A stretch of 64,000 nucleotides of DNA, from NCBI RefSeq assembly GCF_041915215.1, contig NZ_JAYSBV010000004.1, one strand, 5' to 3'. The stretch comes from Zoogloea sp021286885 (GTDB lineage Bacteria > Pseudomonadota > Gammaproteobacteria > Burkholderiales > Rhodocyclaceae). Numbering within the stretch: position 1 is the first letter of the stretch; every line of letters starts with the position of its first letter. The position numbers and the translations under genes were made by a program. Shown here one piece after another: positions 1 through 6,493 of the stretch. Under the pieces are notes generated by a model. It was not told where the DNA came from. It did not search any database and worked only from the letters and a program-made list of their open reading frames with translations.

Positions 1-325
1 TGTTGAGCAGCTCCTGCAGGGCCTGCATGTCGACGGCGTCAGCCTTTCGGCCGGTGGGAATGTCGATCAACAGCTTGCCGGCGCTGGCTGTCTGCCAGCG
101 GGTAACGAAGTCGATGCCGCAGGCGGCCTCGAACGGGCGAAGCAGGTTCAGGGGCATCCGGCCGTTCTGAAACCACTTGTAGAGCGTCCAGTGGTCAGCC
201 AGCCCCATGTGCTCGGCTATGCGCTCGACGGATAGGTTGTGGCGTTCCTTGGCGTAGTCCTTGCACAGCTCCAGCGCGTGGCGCAGGGAGGTCGGCTGGA
301 TGCGTTTCCAATTGCGGCGGCTCAT
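1..325 (-). CDS. Prophage DNA-binding-like protein, partial
   Basis: The reading frame starts with ATG at 325 (MSRRNWKRIQPTSLRHALE) and stays open to the window edge, so the C-terminus is missing. The visible 108 residues include a likely helix-turn-helix around residues 30 to 57 (SVERIAEHMG followed by WTLYKWFQNGRMP). It would belong to the leftward early or regulatory block of a BcepMu-like phage. The motif suggests a regulator or accessory replication protein; the family was not recognised with certainty. Confidence 0.7.
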   Translation of the reverse strand, partial: MSRRNWKRIQPTSLRHALELCKDYAKERHNLSVERIAEHMGLADHWTLYKWFQNGRMPLNLLRPFEAACGIDFVTRWQTASAGKLLIDIPTGRKADAVDMQALQELLN

Positions 326-436
326 TGGAAGCCCCCCGAAACGGTGCCTTCCAAACAAATGCCGGATTTGCAGCTATCGGAAGCGATTTGCAGCAGATAC
401 GATGAAAAGCGGATAATTCGTACTTCGGGGAAAAGC
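326..436. promoter_or_regulatory. Divergent control region with a 20-bp-spaced direct repeat
   Basis: This AT-richer gap separates a leftward gene from a rightward gene. It holds two copies of GATTTGCAGC at 365-374 and 385-394, spaced exactly 20 bp (about two helical turns). A GATAAT box at 412-417 could be a -10 element for the rightward gene. The repeat is directly visible; its use as a binding site is an inference. Confidence 0.4.
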
Positions 437-706
437 ATGGCGAAAGACGATTTGGTGCAGGAGCTGGACCGCAACATGGACACGGTCTTCGACTCGCTGT
501 ACGTGCTCAATGCGACGATGACGGCCATTGTTCAGGCGCTCCAGGCTGAGTCTGCGGCCCAGGTAACGCGGGCGCTTGACGAAAGCATCGACGGCCTGTC
601 GGCAGAATCGAACCCGCCGGGGACGCTGGCTCAGACGACGCTGGTTGGTTGGAGGAACCTGGCTGCGCGGCGCGCAGGATTGCCGACAAGACGGTCGATG
701 ACATGA
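437..706 (+). CDS. Small hypothetical prophage protein
   Basis: An 89-residue frame starts with ATG at 437 (MAKDDLVQELDRNMDTVFDS) after a purine-rich GGGGAAAA stretch. Longer in-frame starts near 239 would run across the gene on the opposite strand and the AT-rich control region, so they were rejected. Residues 4 to 50 look helical and acidic, while the C-terminus is basic. No family was recognised. It lies between two leftward regulatory genes. Confidence 0.5.
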   Translation: MAKDDLVQELDRNMDTVFDSLYVLNATMTAIVQALQAESAAQVTRALDESIDGLSAESNPPGTLAQTTLVGWRNLAARRAGLPTRRSMT

Positions 707-757
707 TCCGTTTGCCGTTGCTGCGTGTGCCGAGGATGTGATGAGTCATGGCTAGCC

Positions 758-1000
758 TCACGCAGCAGCACGGTGGCGGATCGGCATCAGGGCCTTGGCT
801 GGGTCGGTGCAGATTTCGCCGGCCTTGAGCCCGAGCTTGACGGCGATTTCGTGGGCTTGGCCGCGCACGCACTTCTTGCGGCCGCCCAGGACTTCAAAGA
901 CAAGGTTCGGGGAGAACTTGTTGGCGATCGCCCATTGGGTGATGGAAACACCTTTGGCTTGAAGCTCGGCGCGGGCTTCGGCAGCAGTACGTAGTTTCAT
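758..1000 (-). CDS. BcepMu gp16-family phage regulatory protein
   Basis: This 80-residue protein begins at ATG 1000, preceded by AAGGAG seven bases upstream; an earlier start at 1030 lacks such a site. The sequence MKLRTAAEARAELQAKGVSI, then TQWAIANKFSPNLVFEVLGG, matches the small Nlp/Ner-like DNA-binding proteins of BcepMu-like phages (gp16 family). The helix-turn-helix is around residues 19 to 45. It faces the repressor gene at 1119 across a shared operator region, the usual position for a switch between lysogeny and transposition. Function is by family resemblance. Confidence 0.82.
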   Translation of the reverse strand: MKLRTAAEARAELQAKGVSITQWAIANKFSPNLVFEVLGGRKKCVRGQAHEIAVKLGLKAGEICTDPAKALMPIRHRAAA

Positions 1001-1085
1001 GGCTGGCTCCTTACTAGGGGCGGCTGGCACTTGGCAGAGTGCTGTTTAAGTTGTCGTTCGTTGTGAAACGGTGTGATCGAATTAT

Positions 1086-1124
1086 TGTGGAACTATTCCA
1101 CAGTGTCAAGCGGAGAATGTGGAA
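1086..1124. promoter_or_regulatory. Palindromic operator between two phage regulators
   Basis: Positions 1086-1102 form a perfect 17-bp palindrome, TGTGGAACTATTCCACA (7-bp arms, 3-bp centre). A third half-site, TGTGGAA, lies at 1118-1124 and overlaps the GTG start of the downstream repressor gene. It sits in the 118-bp gap between divergent regulator genes, where a Mu-like phage carries its switch operators. Which of the two proteins binds it is not shown by the sequence. Confidence 0.65.
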
Positions 1125-1517
1125 TTGATACACGTGCGCTTAAAGGAGGAGCTGGATCGACTTGGCCTGAAGCCAGCAGCGGCTGCAAAGGCCGTTGGCG
1201 AACCAGACTCTCAGGGCCTGAGGGACGTTCTCGGTGGGAGGAAGCGCCTGTCGGCCGACCTATTGGCGGCCCTCGGAACGACCGGCGTTGACGTCGCGTA
1301 TGTGCTCACGGGCCATCGTGCCGACATGTCGCTGACGGCCGATGAGCGCTTGCTCGTCGAGCGGTATCGAGAAAGCCCAAAGCCCCTGCGGGACGCCGCA
1401 TTGCGCGTGCTGCTTGGGGCCGAGCAGCCTACGGGTGGTGCTGCCACGCAAACCTTCCATGCCCCCGTCAGCGGTGGCGTGGCCGGCCGAGACATCGTGA
1501 ACAAGGGGAGGAAATGA
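1119..1517 (+). CDS. XRE/Cro-CI-like phage repressor with C-terminal VAGRDI tag
   Basis: A 132-residue protein starts with GTG at 1119 after GGAG only three bases away. Residues 1 to 65 form a small helix-turn-helix domain (VRLKEELDRLGLKPAAAAKA; VLGGRKRLSADLLAALGTTG; VAYVLTG), as in phage Cro/CI-type repressors. The C-terminus ends in FHAPVSGGVAGRDIVNKG, almost identical to the N-termini of the next two proteins. It overlaps the following gene by 4 bp (ATGA), so the two are translationally coupled. It probably controls its own promoter, because an operator half-site covers its start. Confidence 0.75.
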   Translation: MELIHVRLKEELDRLGLKPAAAAKAVGEPDSQGLRDVLGGRKRLSADLLAALGTTGVDVAYVLTGHRADMSLTADERLLVERYRESPKPLRDAALRVLLGAEQPTGGAATQTFHAPVSGGVAGRDIVNKGRK

Positions 1518-2149
1518 AGGTAGTGAAGCAAGAGTTCCAGGCGGCAGTCGAAGGCGACGTCGCCGGCAGAGACATCATCAACGAGGCACCACGCACCAGC
1601 ATCCAGATCGGCGCCATCAACGGCGGCCAGAACATCATCGGGCAAACCGGGGATATCCACCTACAGGTGCAGGCCCGGCCGAGAATCAAGGTCGTGATCC
1701 AGCCCGGCCCGGAGCACATCACCGACGCCCAGAAAGTTCGCCTGCGCGACCTGGTCAATGAGGTCGTTGAACTGGAAACGGCCATCAAGCGCACCCCGAA
1801 GCGGCACGCCACCGTGTGGTCGGCCCTGACCGGCAAGCTGAAGGTCACCAGCTATCACCTGATCCCCGCCAGTGCCTTCGCCCAGGCCGAAGCCTACCTG
1901 CAGACCTGGTGCGCCCGCCTGCGTTCGGCCAAGAGCGCTCCCAAGAAAGACCCGGACTGGCGAAACAGCCGCTATCGCTACATCCATGCCGCCATGAAGG
2001 AAATCGGGCAGCAGGACGAACTGCCCCAACTGCTGGCTGATCGCTACAGTGGCCGGTCGCTGAAAGACCTTTCCGAGCTGGAGCTGGAAGCGGTCTATCG
2101 GGCGGTCGCGGAGAGGAAAAAAGCAGCGCGCCGAAAAGGCGCCATCTAA
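1514..2149 (+). CDS. VAGRDI-tagged prophage protein of unknown function
   Basis: This 211-residue protein starts at ATG 1514, overlapping the repressor stop. Residues 7 to 25 contain FQAAVEGDVAGRDIINEA, followed by further glycine-rich short repeats (IQIGAINGGQNIIGQTGDI) that look like turns of a small beta-solenoid. From residue 60 onward it is mixed alpha/beta and basic, with a helical C-terminus rich in Lys and Arg (AERKKAARRKGAI). No enzyme motif was seen. The shared tag suggests association with the repressor and the membrane protein next to it. Confidence 0.7.
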   Translation: MKVVKQEFQAAVEGDVAGRDIINEAPRTSIQIGAINGGQNIIGQTGDIHLQVQARPRIKVVIQPGPEHITDAQKVRLRDLVNEVVELETAIKRTPKRHATVWSALTGKLKVTSYHLIPASAFAQAEAYLQTWCARLRSAKSAPKKDPDWRNSRYRYIHAAMKEIGQQDELPQLLADRYSGRSLKDLSELELEAVYRAVAERKKAARRKGAI

Positions 2150-2165
2150 ATCAGCCCCGCAGGGT

Positions 2166-2184
2166 GTAGGGGCGTCGCCCCTAC
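2166..2184 (+). other. Intergenic hairpin inside the VAGRDI cassette
   Basis: GTAGGGGC-gtc-GCCCCTAC forms a perfect 8-bp stem between the second and third tagged genes. No T-run follows, so it is not a classical terminator. It may tune expression or RNA stability of the membrane-protein gene downstream. Confidence 0.45.
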
Positions 2185-2218
2185 TGCTGCGCCGTTGGAG
2201 AAACAGGAAAGGGAGTTA

Positions 2219-2611
2219 ATGGCTGGACAGGAATTTCACGGCGAGGTCGGCCAGGTCGCTGGCCGCGACATCATCAACGAGGCGTCGCAGATGCTGTGGG
2301 ACTGCGAGACGCCAGACCTGAAGCGGGAGTTCAGGCGGTGCAAGGCAAAGCTCTGGCAGGTGCGCCGGGACATCTTCCTCAACATCCCGTTCTTCTGGTT
2401 CGTCGCTGGGGTACTCGGGTCGGTGTGGCTCCTGCTGTCCGGCACCTGGTTCAAGATCGCCGGGCAGCTCTGGATGTTCGCCTGGTTGATCGGAGCGATG
2501 ATGATTCCCTCGCTGTGGCTGGCGGCCATTCGCCAGCGCAAGGGCAAGATGGTCGCCTACTACCGCGAGCGCATCGAGATCATCGACACGATCCTGCAGG
2601 ATCGGGCGTAG
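2219..2611 (+). CDS. VAGRDI-tagged two-TM membrane protein
   Basis: The chosen start is ATG 2219, directly after GGGAGTTA; a TTG at 2195 would add eight residues. The 130-residue product begins MAGQEFHGEVGQVAGRDIIN, the same tag as in its two upstream neighbours. It then has a charged helix, two hydrophobic segments (about residues 55-77 and 82-105) and a basic/acidic cytoplasmic C-terminus. The topology predicts both ends in the cytoplasm, so the tag would face the cytoplasmic repressor. Function is unknown; superinfection exclusion or signal sensing are possibilities only. Confidence 0.68.
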   Translation: MAGQEFHGEVGQVAGRDIINEASQMLWDCETPDLKREFRRCKAKLWQVRRDIFLNIPFFWFVAGVLGSVWLLLSGTWFKIAGQLWMFAWLIGAMMIPSLWLAAIRQRKGKMVAYYRERIEIIDTILQDRA

Positions 2612-2654
2612 AGGCGACCACGACGTCCTGTATTTCATACTCAAGGGAGGAAGC

Positions 2655-3176
2655 ATGCGGTTCATTGGACTATTCGCAGTGCTGGTGATCTCGGCACCAG
2701 CCTTTGCGGCAAGCCCCGAAGATGCCAAGGGCTACGTGAACGACCTGGACGCAGCCGTCAAGGCATCAGAGCCAGCGCTGAAGAAAGGAGACCTCAAGAC
2801 CATCCACGAGCACAGTAAACGGATGAATCAACTCAAGGAGGCCGGCGAAAAGTTCGGCAGCTCGGTCTTCGATAGCCCTTACGGCCGATGCTTCGGCGCA
2901 GGCGTCAGTGCGCAGAGCTGGTGGTCGGCGCAACTATCGGCAGCGCAGCGCGGCGGCGCTGAAGCAAATCCTGGCTGGATTGCCGGCGCCTGGAAGGAAT
3001 ATCAGGAAAACCGCTCCGAGTGCCTGAAGGCCGCGAAAGGTGGCGGAAAAAGCGCCGATACTGAGCAGATCGCCTCCACGAGCGAGACGCCACCCCGCAA
3101 GGGATGCTTGAAAGTCTTGGGCGTTCGCCCAGACGGGCAGGTCGGAACCGTGGCCTACACCTGCCCCAAGAAGTAG
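2655..3176 (+). CDS. Exported hypothetical prophage protein (Sec signal)
   Basis: A 173-residue protein starts at ATG 2655 after a strong GGGAGGAAGC site. Residues 1 to 19 are a clear Sec signal peptide ending near APAFAA. The mature part is hydrophilic and holds four cysteines (RCF, ECL, GCL, TCP), an even number that fits disulfide bonds in the periplasm. It is the last gene before the first late-promoter-like motif and so closes the VAGRDI cassette. The family was not recognised. A periplasmic partner of the upstream membrane protein is an inference from position. Confidence 0.65.
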   Translation: MRFIGLFAVLVISAPAFAASPEDAKGYVNDLDAAVKASEPALKKGDLKTIHEHSKRMNQLKEAGEKFGSSVFDSPYGRCFGAGVSAQSWWSAQLSAAQRGGAEANPGWIAGAWKEYQENRSECLKAAKGGGKSADTEQIASTSETPPRKGCLKVLGVRPDGQVGTVAYTCPKK

Positions 3177-3184
3177 GCATCTCT

Positions 3185-3204
3185 CTAAACCAGATTAAAA
3201 GACC
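3185..3204 (+). promoter_or_regulatory. Late-promoter-like motif, copy 1 (lysis block)
   Basis: CTAAACCAGATTAAAAGACC lies upstream of the holin gene. Its core GATTAAAAGACC is repeated exactly at 10978-10989, and related copies stand at 17052 and 23277. A perfect 10-bp-arm inverted repeat (GCATGCCGCC...GGCGGCATGC, 3211-3237) follows. The position corresponds to Mu Plys. The repeated sequence is visible; promoter activity is inferred. Confidence 0.6.
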
Positions 3205-3407
3205 CCATTCGCATGCCGCCCGAAGATGGCGGCATGCGCTTCTCGATCCGTCAGTACCTTCCCCGCTGGGTCCGCCACCTTCTTAGGCTGGATGGCCCTG
3301 CATGCCTCGGCTGCCGTCACGCCTTCGTGACGATGGTCGGAGCGGGGTGTGTGCTTTCTCGCGGGTTCGGTCGGCGCTGTCCCGACTTTCAACCCGTAGG
3401 AGGAAGC
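3205..3407 (+). other. Leader region of the lysis block
   Basis: About 200 bases precede the holin start. They contain the inverted repeat at 3211-3237 and a hairpin CGTCACG-cctt-CGTGACG at 3315-3332. The frame of the holin gene is open through this stretch from an ATG at 3234, so a longer holin form cannot be excluded, but no ribosome site precedes that ATG. Confidence 0.4.
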
Positions 3408-3752
3408 ATGTCCCTGAAACGCATCCCGCGCATGGCCGGGTGGCTCTTGACCGCCCTGCTGCTGATCATTGCCATCGCGCTGATTTCCCCCCAGCAGCTC
3501 CCCGTCGCCCTCTACAAGCTGTCCTTGATCAGCCTGGCGGCCGTCGTCGCCTACTGGCTCGACCGCTCGCTGTTCCCCTATGCCCGGCCCGACAGCTACC
3601 TGAAGTACGACTGGCGCTGTACCGGCACCAGCTGCGAGCTGGACGCCGACCACCAGGTCGCCCAGGGCTATCACCAGGTGTTTGCGGCCGCCATGCTGCG
3701 CCGGGCGATCATCGTCGGCGCCGTGGTGGTCGGCGTGGCGCTGGGGCTCTGA
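3408..3752 (+). CDS. Holin-like phage membrane protein
   Basis: A 114-residue protein starts at ATG 3408 after AGGAGGAAGC. It has two close hydrophobic segments (about residues 10-28 and 32-53), a hydrophilic loop (SYLKYDWRCTGTSCELD) and a third hydrophobic segment at the C-terminus (IIVGAVVVGVALGL). The gene stands directly before the lytic transglycosylase and spanin genes, so a holin role in inner-membrane hole formation is likely. The assignment rests on topology and context rather than a clear motif. Confidence 0.75.
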   Translation: MSLKRIPRMAGWLLTALLLIIAIALISPQQLPVALYKLSLISLAAVVAYWLDRSLFPYARPDSYLKYDWRCTGTSCELDADHQVAQGYHQVFAAAMLRRAIIVGAVVVGVALGL

Positions 3753-3754
3753 TC

Positions 3755-4408
3755 ATGCGCCGTCCCGTCAAACTGACGCCGGCCGGGCTGTTCTGGATCG
3801 GCTACCTGCTAGTCCTGCTGGTCGGTGGCCTGCTGTGCTTCCGTAGCGCGGCCGCCGCCGACATTCCGCCGGGCGCTCAAAAGCACCGCGCCGACCTGAC
3901 CCGCAACGCCCGCGCCGTGTGGGGCCTCGACGCCCCGGTGGCCACGTTCGCCGGCCAGGTGCATCAGGAAAGCCGCTGGCGCCCGGACGCGATCAGCCCG
4001 GTCGGCGCCCAGGGCATCGCGCAGTTCATGCCGGCCACGGCCGACTGGATCGCCGAAGCCTACCCGGCGCTGGCCGCCAGGCAACCCTTCAACCCCGGCT
4101 GGGGCCTGCGCGCCTTGGTGACCTACGACCGACATCTGTGGGAGCGCGTCAAGGCCGCCTCGGCGTGCGATCGCATGGCCATGACCCTGTCCGCCTACAA
4201 CGGCGGCCTGGGCTGGGTATGGCGCGACCAGAAGCTGGCCGCCTCGCAAGGGGCCGACAGCGCCCGCTGGTTCGACCAGGTCGAGCGCTACAACGCCGGG
4301 CGCCACGCCGCCGCCTTCAAGGAAAACCGGGGCTATCCGCGCGTGATCCTGCGCACCTTCGAGCCGCGCTACGTGGCCGCCGGCTGGGGCCAAGGGAGCT
4401 GCGCATGA
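3755..4408 (+). CDS. Phage lytic transglycosylase (endolysin, SLT fold)
   Basis: This 217-residue protein has an N-terminal hydrophobic segment (residues 10-34) with Ala-rich cleavage site, which could act as a signal or signal-anchor. The SLT/goose-lysozyme domain follows, with catalytic Glu72 in HQESRW, then SPVGAQGIAQFMPATADW and the later LSAYNGGLGW motif. It would cleave the glycan strand of peptidoglycan during lysis. The start is ATG 3755, two bases after the holin stop; a 4-bp ATGA overlap links it to the next small gene. Confidence 0.9.
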   Translation: MRRPVKLTPAGLFWIGYLLVLLVGGLLCFRSAAAADIPPGAQKHRADLTRNARAVWGLDAPVATFAGQVHQESRWRPDAISPVGAQGIAQFMPATADWIAEAYPALAARQPFNPGWGLRALVTYDRHLWERVKAASACDRMAMTLSAYNGGLGWVWRDQKLAASQGADSARWFDQVERYNAGRHAAAFKENRGYPRVILRTFEPRYVAAGWGQGSCA

Positions 4409-4569
4409 TCCGCTACCTGCTCTCGCTGCTGGACTTCGTCCCGCGCTTCTCCTTCCCGCTCGGCTACGTGCCGGCGCCGCTGATCCGCCAGGGCCGTGTC
4501 TCCGGCGTCCGTTCCGCCAAGCGCCTGGCGCACGAGCGCCGCAACCAACGGAGGGCTCGCCATGCTTGA
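4405..4569 (+). CDS. Small lysis-cassette protein
   Basis: A 54-residue frame starts at ATG 4405, overlapping the transglycosylase stop by 4 bp, and overlaps the Rz gene by 8 bp. The N-terminal half is hydrophobic (MIRYLLSLLDFVPRFSFPLG) and the C-terminus is strongly basic (RLAHERRNQRRARHA). Tight overlaps on both sides support real translation. Its role is unknown; a small accessory of lysis is likely from position. Confidence 0.6.
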   Translation: MIRYLLSLLDFVPRFSFPLGYVPAPLIRQGRVSGVRSAKRLAHERRNQRRARHA

Positions 4570-5101
4570 TACATCCATTGCGCGCCCGTGGCTTGCCCTT
4601 GCTTTCCTGGTCTGGACGCTGCTCGCGGCGCTCGCTGGCTGGCAGACCGGACGCGAACAGGAACAAGACCGCTGCACGGCGGCCATCGCCACGCTCAAGG
4701 CCGACCAGGCCACCCAGGAACGCCAGGCCGCACAAGCCGCGCTGGATCGCCTCCAGCAAGCCCAAGCGCGCGGCGACGCCCTGCAGGCACGCCTGGCCGC
4801 CGAAGAGACCAACCGTCAAACCCAAGCCCAGGAGCATGCACGTGAAATCAAGCGCCTTACTACTGGCCGCCCTTGCCTCAACGCTGGCACTGTGCGGCTG
4901 CTCAACGAACCCACCGGCCACTCCGGCACTGTACCCGTGCCCGCAACCACCAGCGGGGCTACTGCAGCGGATGCCCCCGCTTCCAGCGATACCGACGTCG
5001 CTGGCTGGATCGACAACGCCCGACACCAGTACGACGCCTGCCGAGGCCGGCTCGACGCGCTGATCGACTGGCATCAGGAGGCCGCCGATGGACATCGCTG
5101 A
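4562..5101 (+). CDS. Rz: Rz-like i-spanin
   Basis: The 179-residue protein has one N-terminal transmembrane segment (about residues 9-27) followed by a long periplasmic coiled coil rich in Ala, Gln, Arg and Glu (residues 35-100). This is the i-spanin layout. A second frame inside it encodes a lipoprotein (Rz1). The pair would connect inner and outer membranes and fuse them in the last step of lysis. The ATG at 4562 overlaps the previous gene's stop. Confidence 0.85.
   Translation: MLDTSIARPWLALAFLVWTLLAALAGWQTGREQEQDRCTAAIATLKADQATQERQAAQAALDRLQQAQARGDALQARLAAEETNRQTQAQEHAREIKRLTTGRPCLNAGTVRLLNEPTGHSGTVPVPATTSGATAADAPASSDTDVAGWIDNARHQYDACRGRLDALIDWHQEAADGHR
4836..5063 (+). CDS. Rz1: Rz1-like o-spanin lipoprotein, nested in Rz
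   Basis: A 75-residue frame is fully nested in Rz in another reading frame. It starts at ATG 4836 after AGGAGC. The N-terminus is a lipoprotein signal (MHVKSSALLLAALASTLALCGC) with the lipid-modified Cys in LCGC, followed by a Pro-rich mature part (NPPATPALYPCPQPPAG), both typical of o-spanins. Confidence 0.85.
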   Translation: MHVKSSALLLAALASTLALCGCSTNPPATPALYPCPQPPAGLLQRMPPLPAIPTSLAGSTTPDTSTTPAEAGSTR

Positions 5102-5303
5102 CCAAGCCAGCGACCGCGAGATGGCCGACCGGGAATTCGCCCTCGCCGCGCGGCGCGCTGCCCGCCCGGCTGGGCGCTCGGCCTCGCACTGCCTGGACTG
5201 CGGCGAGCCGATCACGGAAGGGCGCCAGCAAGCCGTCCCCGGCGTCACGCTCTGCGTGGAATGCCAGACCGTTCAAGAACATCAAGGGAGAACCCACGCA
5301 TGA
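5088..5303 (+). CDS. TraR/DksA-type zinc finger protein
   Basis: This 71-residue protein overlaps the Rz end by 14 bp. It contains a C4 zinc finger (CLDCGEP...LCVEC) in the C-terminal half after a helical N-terminus (MDIADQASDREMADREFALA), the layout of the TraR/DksA family. TraR-like phage proteins bind RNA polymerase through its secondary channel and shift transcription. BcepMu-like phages carry such a gene at this place. Confidence 0.85.
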   Translation: MDIADQASDREMADREFALAARRAARPAGRSASHCLDCGEPITEGRQQAVPGVTLCVECQTVQEHQGRTHA

Positions 5304-5677
5304 CCGTACAAGTTGAGTTCTGGCAGCTGATCACGCTGCTGATCTCGTTCCTCGCCTTCCTCTTCGCCGCTGGGAAGCTGCTGCTGTCGCAGATCGACCG
5401 CCGGCTGAACGACCGATTCGAGGCGATGGAAAACGCCCGCGAACAGGCCAGCCGGCACTGGGACGAGAAGTTCGGCACGGTGATCGATCAGAACCGCCGG
5501 GAGGCCGAAGGCTGGGCAGCCCTGGAGCGGGAGTTCCTGCGCTTCCAGGCCGATCTGCCGCTGCAGTACGTCCGCCGCGAAGACTACGTCCGGGGCCAAA
5601 GCGTGATCGAGGCCAAGCTGGACGCCCTCTACAACAAGCTCGAAGTCGTTCAAATGAAGGGAGCCAACAATGGTTGA
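5300..5677 (+). CDS. Membrane-anchored coiled-coil phage protein
   Basis: A 125-residue protein starts at ATG 5300, overlapping the TraR-like stop by 4 bp. It has one N-terminal hydrophobic segment (WQLITLLISFLAFLFAAGKL, residues 8-27) and then a charged helix likely to form a coiled coil. Proteins of this shape stand before the terminase genes in Mu-like phages. The exact role is unknown. Confidence 0.7.
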   Translation: MTVQVEFWQLITLLISFLAFLFAAGKLLLSQIDRRLNDRFEAMENAREQASRHWDEKFGTVIDQNRREAEGWAALEREFLRFQADLPLQYVRREDYVRGQSVIEAKLDALYNKLEVVQMKGANNG

Positions 5678-5978
5678 CCAAGCCAAGGTCCGGCGCGAAT
5701 CCATGCGCTGGAACATCCTGCTCACGCTCAACAACGCCCGCCCGATCGGTGCTTATGAAGAGCTGGTGCTTTCCACGATCCAGGCGATCTACCCAGACGC
5801 CACCGCGCTGGAGCTGCGGCGCGAGCTGGACTACCTGGCCGACCGCTCCTTGGTCGAGCTGAAGAAGGAACCCAGCGGCCGCTGGTTCGCCGATGTCACC
5901 CGCTACGGCGTGGACATCGCCGAATACACCGTCGATTGCCAGCCTGGCATTGCCCGGCCGGTCAAGTATTGGGCCTGA
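5670..5978 (+). CDS. Conserved Mu-like phage protein, winged-helix-like
   Basis: This 102-residue protein overlaps its upstream neighbour by 8 bp. The pattern SMRWNILLTLNNARPIGAYE, then LELRRELDYLADRSLVELK, resembles a winged-helix domain, as in small proteins located between the spanins and the terminase in BcepMu-like phages. It may be a DNA-binding or packaging accessory protein. No catalytic motif is visible. Confidence 0.7.
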   Translation: MVDQAKVRRESMRWNILLTLNNARPIGAYEELVLSTIQAIYPDATALELRRELDYLADRSLVELKKEPSGRWFADVTRYGVDIAEYTVDCQPGIARPVKYWA

Positions 5979-5980
5979 CC

Positions 5981-6493
5981 ATGCCGCCGCGCAGCAAGGT
6001 GGCCGGCATGCCGGCCGAGATCAAGGAATGGCTGGACCGGGCGCTCGCTGAGAACAACTTCAGCGACTACGAGCTGCTGGCCGAGGAGCTGAAGGCGCGC
6101 GGCTACGCCATCAGCAAGAGCGCGCTGCACCGCTACGGCCAGGCGTTCGAGACCCGCTTGTCGGCCCTCAAGATGGCCAGCGAGCAGGCCCGCGCCGTGG
6201 TCGCGGCCGCGCCGGACGAAGAAGGCGCCGTCAACGAGGCCCTGATGCGCTTGGTGCAGGAACACCTGTTCAAGCTGCTGATGGCCGAGGAAGGCGAGTT
6301 CGACCTGCCCAAGGTCGCCCGCGCCGTGGCCGAGTTGGGCCGCGCGACTGTCACGCAGAAGAAGTGGCAGGCCGAAGTCCGCGCCCGCGCCGAAGCTGCG
6401 GCGGCCGCCGTGGAGAAGATCGCCAAGAAGGGCGGCCTGTCGGCGGAATCCGTCGACCAGCTGCGCCGTGAAATCCTCGGGATCGCCGCATGA
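5981..6493 (+). CDS. DUF3486 family protein (Mu gp27-like, probable small terminase)
   Basis: The 170-residue, mostly helical protein begins MPPRSKVAGMPAEIKEWLDR and contains YELLAEELKARGYAISKSAL, a helix-turn-helix-like segment near residues 27-46. This matches DUF3486 proteins (Mu gp27), which stand directly before the large terminase and are thought to be the DNA-recognising terminase subunit. It overlaps the TerL start by 4 bp. Confidence 0.85.
   Translation: MPPRSKVAGMPAEIKEWLDRALAENNFSDYELLAEELKARGYAISKSALHRYGQAFETRLSALKMASEQARAVVAAAPDEEGAVNEALMRLVQEHLFKLLMAEEGEFDLPKVARAVAELGRATVTQKKWQAEVRARAEAAAAAVEKIAKKGGLSAESVDQLRREILGIAA

Noticed and set aside
2166..2184. Rho-independent terminator between the VAGRDI genes
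   Set aside because: The hairpin is perfect but is not followed by a T-run, and the genes on both sides share a tag and probably a transcript.
3302..4408. A longer start for the lytic transglycosylase (from 3302)
   Set aside because: The extension is a shadow of the holin gene in another frame. The ATG at 3755 is directly behind the holin stop and begins a proper signal-like segment.
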